A DNA stretch of 64,000 bases, taken from positions 496,001 to 560,000 of the forward strand of contig NZ_JADJNN010000004.1 of NCBI RefSeq assembly GCF_016714285.1, given 5' to 3'. The position numbers and the translations under genes are program-made. Numbering within the stretch: the stretch's first letter is position 1; each line of letters begins with the position of its first letter. Below are positions 58,953 to 64,000 of the stretch, in pieces. A model generated the notes under the pieces. That model ran no database searches. It was not told where the DNA came from and was given only the letters and a program-made list of their open reading frames with translations. Source of the DNA: Nannocystis sp. (GTDB lineage: Bacteria; Myxococcota_A; Polyangia; Nannocystales; Nannocystaceae).

Positions 58953-60874
58953 TCACGGCAGCGAGTCGGCCAGCTTCTTGGCCCGCGGCGCGCCCCAGCC
59001 GGTCGGGTAGTCCCAGCCCTTCTTGGCCGAGAACAGGTCGGTCGCGCCCATCGTCACGTCGCGGAAGCTCGCCTTGACCAGCGCGTCCGTGTAGATGACC
59101 GGCGTCAGCAGCCCCACCGGCGGCAGGCCCTGGTCCGCGCGGTAGCTGTTCACCGTGGCGATCAGCCCCGCGAACACCGGCGCCGCGAACGAGGTCCCGC
59201 CGTAGCTCTCCCACGCGCCGATGCGGCGGATCCAGTAGCCGCCGCTCGAGAAGCCGGCGTTGAGCGCCACGTCGACCGTCGCGCGGCGATCGTTCGGCAC
59301 GATGCCGACCTGCCAGTCCGGGACCAGGAAGGTCTTGGCGTCGCCCGAGCCCGACGAGTCCCACGCCGTCTCGCTGATCACCCCCCGTTGCCGTTGGTCA
59401 GCAGGTCGGTGCCGCCGACGCACACCACGTAGGGGCTGGTGCACGGGATGTCCGGCCGCGCCGAGTCGCCGCTGGCCGAGATCACCGTGATGCCGAGCGA
59501 GGCCCCCATCAGCGCCGCGTGGTTGTACTGGTGGCGCAGCGGCAGCGGCTCCGAGTCCTCGCGGTGGGCGAACGAGTCGGTCAGCACCTGGACCTCGCCG
59601 AGCGCGATCGCCTCGTTGAAGCCGTACAGCAGCGAGGTGTTGCGCGAGTCCGGGCCCTCGTAGGTGATGATCTCCGCCCCCGGCGCGATCGACGACGACC
59701 ACTGCACGTCGAGGATCGTCTCGGTGATGCGCGTGACCACCGGCTCCATCATCTGCTTGCGCTTCGGCAGCGCCCGCGTGATCCCGAAGGTCTTCCAGAA
59801 GGTCTGGAGGTCCTTGCTGTGGTAGGTCGCCGCCGCGATCACCCCGATCTTGATGCCCTGCCCGTTGAACCCGACCGCGTACAGATCATCGACCTCGTAC
59901 GCCGCCGCGACCTCCTTCGGGTCGAGCGCGCCCGGCCCCGGCGGATCGTTGATCACCGCGCCGGCCTCCCCCGGCAGGCTCCCGGTCGCCGCCGGCAGGT
60001 CCGCCGTCAGCAGCCCCGTCGTGCGGTCGGCCACGAACTTCGGCAGCGTGAAGCTGTCGACCGTGCAGTACACCTCGAACGGCGGGTTGCCCTGCTGCGG
60101 GTTCTTGCGCAGGCAGATGTGCAGCGTCGTCTTGAAGGTGTCGTTGAAGTCCTTGACGCTGCCCTTGAACGCCACCACCAGGCGGTTGCTCGAGTCGAAG
60201 GTCACCGCCAAGTTGCGGAACTCGAGCCACTCCTTGATCAGGTCGTAGTCCGCCTGCGTCGGGGCGTGCGCCGCCATCCACTCGGCCACCGTCAGGTACT
60301 CGCCAAAGCTCGGGCTGTTCGGGTCGTACATCGCCGCGACCTTGCCCTCGAGCGTGCCGAAGCTGCGGGTCGGGAACCCGATCAGCCCGCGCACCTGGTT
60401 GTCCAGCGGCGCCTCGCCCTGGTCGTCGTACACCCCCGGCAGCGGGCTCGGCAGACCGTCCGGCTTCTCCGTCGGCACCTGCTCCTCCGGCGGGATGTCG
60501 CACAGCGGCCCGTCCGTGTCGCAGGTCGCCGTCGTGCTGCCGTCGCCGGTGGTGGTGCTCGGGTCGACCGTCGTCGTCGTCGTGACGTCCGTCGTCGACA
60601 CCGTCACGGCCGTCGTCGTCGGCGGGTCACCCGTGGTGTGCGTGACGCCGCTGTCCGGATGGCTCGGGTCGACCGTGTCGGTCTGGCTATCAAACGTCGT
60701 CGTCGGCAAGGTCGACGACGCCTCGGTGGTGGTGGCCGTGATCCCGCCCGTGCTCGACTCGGTCACCGAGCCAGCCGAGTCGTCGGAACACGCTCCCGCG
60801 AGAGCGAGGAGAGAAAGCAGGGTCAGGGGGGCAAGGGTGAGGCGGAGGCCGCCAACGGGGGGAGTGTGGGGCAT
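58953..60874 (-). pseudogene. Sedolisin-family (S53) protease lipoprotein, frameshifted
   Basis: The gene starts at ATG 60874 with a lipoprotein signal (LLSLLALAGACS) and a Thr/Ser-rich linker to about residue 110. A pro-kumamolisin-type propeptide and the first part of the S53 catalytic domain follow (DPKEVAAAYEVDDLYAVGF, IGVIAAATYHSKDL). The frame breaks near 59381 in a run of six C (six G on the coding strand): the sequence reads GGTDLLTNGNGG and then stops, while the other frame continues ISETAWDSSGSGD, and includes the catalytic GGTSFAAPVFAG. One extra G (seven instead of six) would restore a ~640-residue protein. A homopolymer slip, phase variation or base-calling error are all possible. 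Confidence 0.8.
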
Positions 60875-61237
60875 GACAAAACCTCGAAAGCTGTGAATTC
60901 ACCGCAGGGTAAGGCGGCAAGGCTGGGGCAATCCAGTGCCTCGCGCGGGGGCGGCTGACCCCGCAGGCCACGATGGGCGCATTCGGCCGATCGTGCACGG
61001 ACCGTGAACACACAAGGAAAAAGCCCGCTGGCCGTGGGTGTCCGCCTCCCACCCGAGATTTCGTCCCCAGCACCGGCTCATTACAGTGATGTTCCTCTCG
61101 TCACCCTGAACGGCGTCCACTTGGAACCCGCGGCGCAGCTGGCCAATAGAGCATGTCCCTTCAGACATGTCACCCGGACCCCCGGTGCCCGCCAACGCCG
61201 CGATGTAATAGCGTGGGGCCCTCCAAGGACCACCCCC
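60875..61237. promoter_or_regulatory. Divergent intergenic region
   Basis: About 360 bp between the sedolisin and IgGFc-like genes. It includes a short palindrome cacggaccgtg (60996-61006) and a copy of the dispersed palindrome (atgtcccttcagacat, about 61153-61168). Promoters for both genes are expected, but no clear boxes are seen. Confidence 0.4.
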
Positions 61238-63016
61238 ATGCGCCTGCGCCCCGCCGTCACCCCACCCCTCCTCGCCGCCCTCCTCCTCACCGCCTGCGGC
61301 GACAGCACCAGCGGCACCAGTGAGACCGCGACCGGCACCGCCAGCGCCAGCACCGGCGCCTCGGTCGGCCCGACCACCGACACCCCGACCAGCGTCGGCC
61401 CGACCACCCCGACCAGCGACGTCACTGACAGCGGCATGAGCGGCTCGGCGACCATGGCCACCACCGACCCGCAGCCCTCGACCGGCACCACCAACCCGAC
61501 CACCGCCACCACCAGCGGCCCGGGCACCAGCACCGGCGCCGTCGACCCCGACACCGGCACCGGCAGCACCAGCACCGCCAGCACCGGGGCCGAGTCGAGC
61601 ACCGGTGAGGACCCCAACTTCGGCCAGATCCCCGAGACCTGTGAGCAGTCCGAGCTGTCCAAGAGCACCGTCGGCTGCCTCTTCTACGCCATCGACATGG
61701 ACTCGCACGACCTCGCCGAGACCGGCCAGTACGCCGTCGCCGTCGCCAACGTCCAGAAGCTGACCCCGGCCAACGTCACGATCGAGCGCAAGCAGGGCAA
61801 CGTGTGGAACGTGATCGCCGGCCCGACCCAGATCACCGCCCTGAACCTCGGCACCTTCAACCTCCCCGACCAGCACACCGACGACAGCCAGCTCGGCAAG
61901 GGCTTCGCCTACCGCGTCAAGTCGGACGTCCCCGTCATCGCCTACCAGTTTAACCCGATCGACGGCCAGAACTCCTTCCTCTCCGACGCCGCGATGCTCT
62001 ACCCCGTGACCGCCTGGGACCACATCAACCACGCGATCACCTTCACCTCCACCACCGACAACACCAACACCCCCCAGCGCAGCTACGCCAGCGCCGTCGC
62101 CTTCGTCGACAACACCAAGATCACCGTCACCCCCAGCGTCGCCACCAAGGCCGGCGCCGGTGTCCCAGCCGGCGCCCCGGGCGTCCCCTTCGACGTCGTC
62201 CTCATGGAGGGCGACGTGCTCAGCGTCGCCATCAACAACATCGGCACCTCGCTGTCCGGCACCACCTTCGAGAGCGACAAGGCCACCCCCTTCGCCATGT
62301 TCGCCGGCCTCGAGTGCGCCCTCATCCCGACCCAGACCTGCTGCTGTGACCACATGGAGGAGCAGATCTCCGGCGTCCGCCTGTGGGGCAAGAACTTCGT
62401 CGCCGCCCGCGTCCCCGTCCGCAACCCCGCCATGCCCGAGACCTCGCTCTGGCAGCTCTACGGATCCGAGGACAACACCGTCGTCAACATCGTCGCCGAC
62501 CCCCAGGTCACCGGCCTGCCGCCGAACCCGATCAAGCTCAACAAGGGCCAGGTCGTCGAGTTCTACGCCGGCGGCACCACGAAGGAGCCCGGCGACTTCG
62601 AGATCACGTCCGACAAGCCGATCGCCGTCATGAACTACATGACCGGCGCCGAGAACCTCCCCGGCAACCTCAACACCACCGGCGACCCGCTCTCCGTCCA
62701 GATCCCCGCGGTCGAGCAGTACCTCCCCCGCTACGTCATCCTCGTCCCCGGCACCTGGATCAACGACGTCGGCGTCTTCACCCGCATGGCCGGCGCCATG
62801 ATCAAGATCGACGGCGTCACCATCCCCGACATGGCCTTCAACCCCGTGGGCAACTCCGGCTTCGAGGTCGCCCGCGTCCCCCTCGCCGACGGCATCCACG
62901 TCCTCGAAGGCGACGAGACCCCCTTCAGCGTGATCGTCGTCGGCTACGACCAACACGACAGCTACGGATACCTCGCCGGCACGGGCACGAAGATCATCAA
63001 CCCCGATCCACAGTGA
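61238..63016 (+). CDS. IgGFc-binding-like lipoprotein
   Basis: 592 residues from ATG 61238, giving lipoprotein signal MRLRPAVTPPLLAALLLTAC. A Thr/Ser/Gly linker of about 100 residues leads to a large beta-rich region with the hallmarks of the IgGFc-binding N-terminal domain found in many myxobacterial surface proteins: QTCCCDHMEEQISGVRLWGK near 368-387, FVAARVPVRN, and repeated D-x-NTVV strands. The eukaryotic namesake is a mucin-like protein; the bacterial role is unknown, probably adhesion or surface coating. An upstream frame to 61004 exists, but the lipobox supports the given start. Confidence 0.75.
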   Translation: MRLRPAVTPPLLAALLLTACGDSTSGTSETATGTASASTGASVGPTTDTPTSVGPTTPTSDVTDSGMSGSATMATTDPQPSTGTTNPTTATTSGPGTSTGAVDPDTGTGSTSTASTGAESSTGEDPNFGQIPETCEQSELSKSTVGCLFYAIDMDSHDLAETGQYAVAVANVQKLTPANVTIERKQGNVWNVIAGPTQITALNLGTFNLPDQHTDDSQLGKGFAYRVKSDVPVIAYQFNPIDGQNSFLSDAAMLYPVTAWDHINHAITFTSTTDNTNTPQRSYASAVAFVDNTKITVTPSVATKAGAGVPAGAPGVPFDVVLMEGDVLSVAINNIGTSLSGTTFESDKATPFAMFAGLECALIPTQTCCCDHMEEQISGVRLWGKNFVAARVPVRNPAMPETSLWQLYGSEDNTVVNIVADPQVTGLPPNPIKLNKGQVVEFYAGGTTKEPGDFEITSDKPIAVMNYMTGAENLPGNLNTTGDPLSVQIPAVEQYLPRYVILVPGTWINDVGVFTRMAGAMIKIDGVTIPDMAFNPVGNSGFEVARVPLADGIHVLEGDETPFSVIVVGYDQHDSYGYLAGTGTKIINPDPQ

Positions 63017-63073
63017 ACGCGAGCGCGACGCGCTCCACCGCGGCCACGAGCGCCCTTGCTGCGCTCGCGGCCG

Positions 63074-63781
63074 TCAGGTCGTCGTCTCTCGCATCGTCAG
63101 CGATCCATCGCGCGCGATCCACACGATCCATGTGGGCCGACTCGAGCAGCCATCGGGATCCTTGCAGCCACGGACGAAGGTGTAGACGCGGTTGCCGGCG
63201 GCCTTCAAGCGCCGGATCTCCGCGGGATCGCCGACAAAGAAGTTCCTGTACGCCAACTCGACCGAGGTCGAAGTCGCCTGGACGACCGAGCTCAGCCGAC
63301 CGACGTTTAACCACTGCGCAAAGGTGACCTCGAAGTTCATGCCGAACGAACAGCGCACGCTGACGGCATTGAAGTACCGTAAGAGGGCGTCGAGCTCCGC
63401 CTCCCCGGTCTCCAGGCGCCCCGCGCTCCACGCGTCCGCGAACGCCACGCCCGGCTTGAGAGTCACGAGCAGCATATCGGCGGGCAGGATCGCCAGCTCG
63501 ACCTGGGCGACCACCGGGTAGGTCTTGCGGATCAGCGCGAGTTCACCCTCGATCTCGCTCAACAAGGCCAGCGGGATCCAGATATCGTCGGCCTCGCGCG
63601 ACCCCAGCGTCATTATCTCGGGGGCGAAACGCAGCTGCTGCTCGCGCAGCAGCACCCCCGCAGGAACCTCGCCGATCTCTGGCATTCGCACGTCGGCCTC
63701 GCCCGCACCCGACGTCGATCCTCGGCAACCAACCATCGCCGCCGCCAACGCCATCACCCGTAGCGATCGATTTATCAGCAC
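63074..63781 (-). CDS. Small lipoprotein of unknown function
   Basis: 235 residues from a GTG at 63781; an internal ATG (MALAAAMVGC) is an alternative. Lipobox AAAMVGC. The mature part is a predicted alpha/beta protein (VVAQVELAILPADMLLVTLKPG, SFGMNFEVTFAQWLNVG, YTFVRGCKDPDGCSSRPTWIVW) with two Cys that could pair. I do not recognise the family. It is convergent with the IgGFc-like gene. Confidence 0.65.
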   Translation of the reverse strand: MLINRSLRVMALAAAMVGCRGSTSGAGEADVRMPEIGEVPAGVLLREQQLRFAPEIMTLGSREADDIWIPLALLSEIEGELALIRKTYPVVAQVELAILPADMLLVTLKPGVAFADAWSAGRLETGEAELDALLRYFNAVSVRCSFGMNFEVTFAQWLNVGRLSSVVQATSTSVELAYRNFFVGDPAEIRRLKAAGNRVYTFVRGCKDPDGCSSRPTWIVWIARDGSLTMRETTT

Positions 63782-64000
63782 ACCACCCCCACCGACTGAA
63801 AAAGTGTATCACAGGTCCCGCCCACCACGTGGGTCCGCGCTCGAAGACCGGACTTGCCCCGATCACCCCGCGTCCCCGATGACCCCGGCAGCGAATCACA
63901 GATCATGCGTCGTCGATCCCCGGCGCTTATGTGGGCACCGTCGATCAGCTGCCATTCGGCGCCGGCGGCGTACAAGCAGGACAACTGCATCAAGGTCGTC
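63782..64000. other. Window edge without an assignable gene
   Basis: Small open frames on both strands run off the right edge. None has a recognisable motif, so none is called. Confidence 0.4.

Noticed and set aside
63775..64000. Transposase fragment at the right edge
   Set aside because: The edge frames have no DDE or other recombinase motif that I can recognise, and the sequence is too short.

Overview
The window looks like a chromosomal segment of a very GC-rich myxobacterium, most likely a Nannocystaceae-type organism (inference from content, not a search). Support comes from long antisense shadow ORFs typical of extreme GC, two Ser/Thr kinases with low-complexity arms, several lipoproteins with long Ser/Thr linkers, a MYXO-CTERM protein, an IgGFc-binding-like protein, a sedolisin-type protease and a cytochrome P460-like protein.

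Layout. 0-9.1 kb is housekeeping and assorted: an acyl-CoA dehydrogenase overlapping an APH-fold kinase, a P460-like lipoprotein, gltX, a soluble MCP-signalling fragment, a zinc-ribbon protein with a histone-like Lys tail, crcB and a CPBP protease. 9.2-19.3 kb is one tightly packed minus-strand operon of eleven genes: alpha-oxoamine synthase, malonyl transferase, FabZ-like dehydratase, ketosynthase, FabG, HMG-CoA-synthase-like enzyme, ECH1, ECH2, two tandem FabL-like (Y-x6-K) reductases and an ACP of the HMGS-cassette type. Divergent from it lie an extended SDR (possible ketone reductase) and a UDPGP-family uridylyltransferase. Together they read as a discrete, type II beta-branching acyl synthase whose chain is released onto an amino acid, for example to an iso- or methyl-branched sphingoid-like amino ketone.

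21.7-39.5 kb holds mtaB, two Ser/Thr kinases (one frameshifted), an RluE/RsuA-type pseudouridine synthase, a frameshifted 600-residue acyl-CoA dehydrogenase, a type-1 substrate-binding lipoprotein, a TPR protein, leucyl aminopeptidase, ung, a small Roadblock-like protein, a YfbK-type VWA lipoprotein and a MYXO-CTERM protein. Between ung and the Roadblock-like gene is a 0.67-kb element with 65-bp inverted ends enclosing a tandem array of TTCG hairpins.

40.0-58.9 kb is a second large minus-strand operon with stop/start overlaps at most junctions: CHASE2 membrane protein, a 1017-residue protein with two CapC/PgsC-like membrane blocks, a 966-residue secreted protein, a lipoprotein resembling poly-gamma-glutamate hydrolase, a 1947-residue secreted protein with a barrel-like C-terminus, a HEAT-like protein and a 1271-residue CapB/PgsB-type Mur-ligase-like protein. 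It looks like an undescribed Gram-negative polyamide (poly-gamma-glutamate-like) synthesis and export locus. 58.9-64 kb carries a frameshifted sedolisin lipoprotein, an IgGFc-binding-like lipoprotein and a small lipoprotein.

A small palindromic repeat (core CTGTCC-NNNN-GGACAG and variants) is scattered over the window and concentrated at 36-61 kb. Inside genes its arrays mostly have periods divisible by three (36 or 27 bp) and encode SEGTG, PEGQ or GDRSGGTG peptides; in the intergenic element the period is about 50 bp. Where the spacing departs from three, genes are split (CHASE2, and probably HEAT/PgsB). Three further apparent 1-2 nt frameshifts (27.7, 33.46 and 59.38 kb) may be real decay or assembly error.
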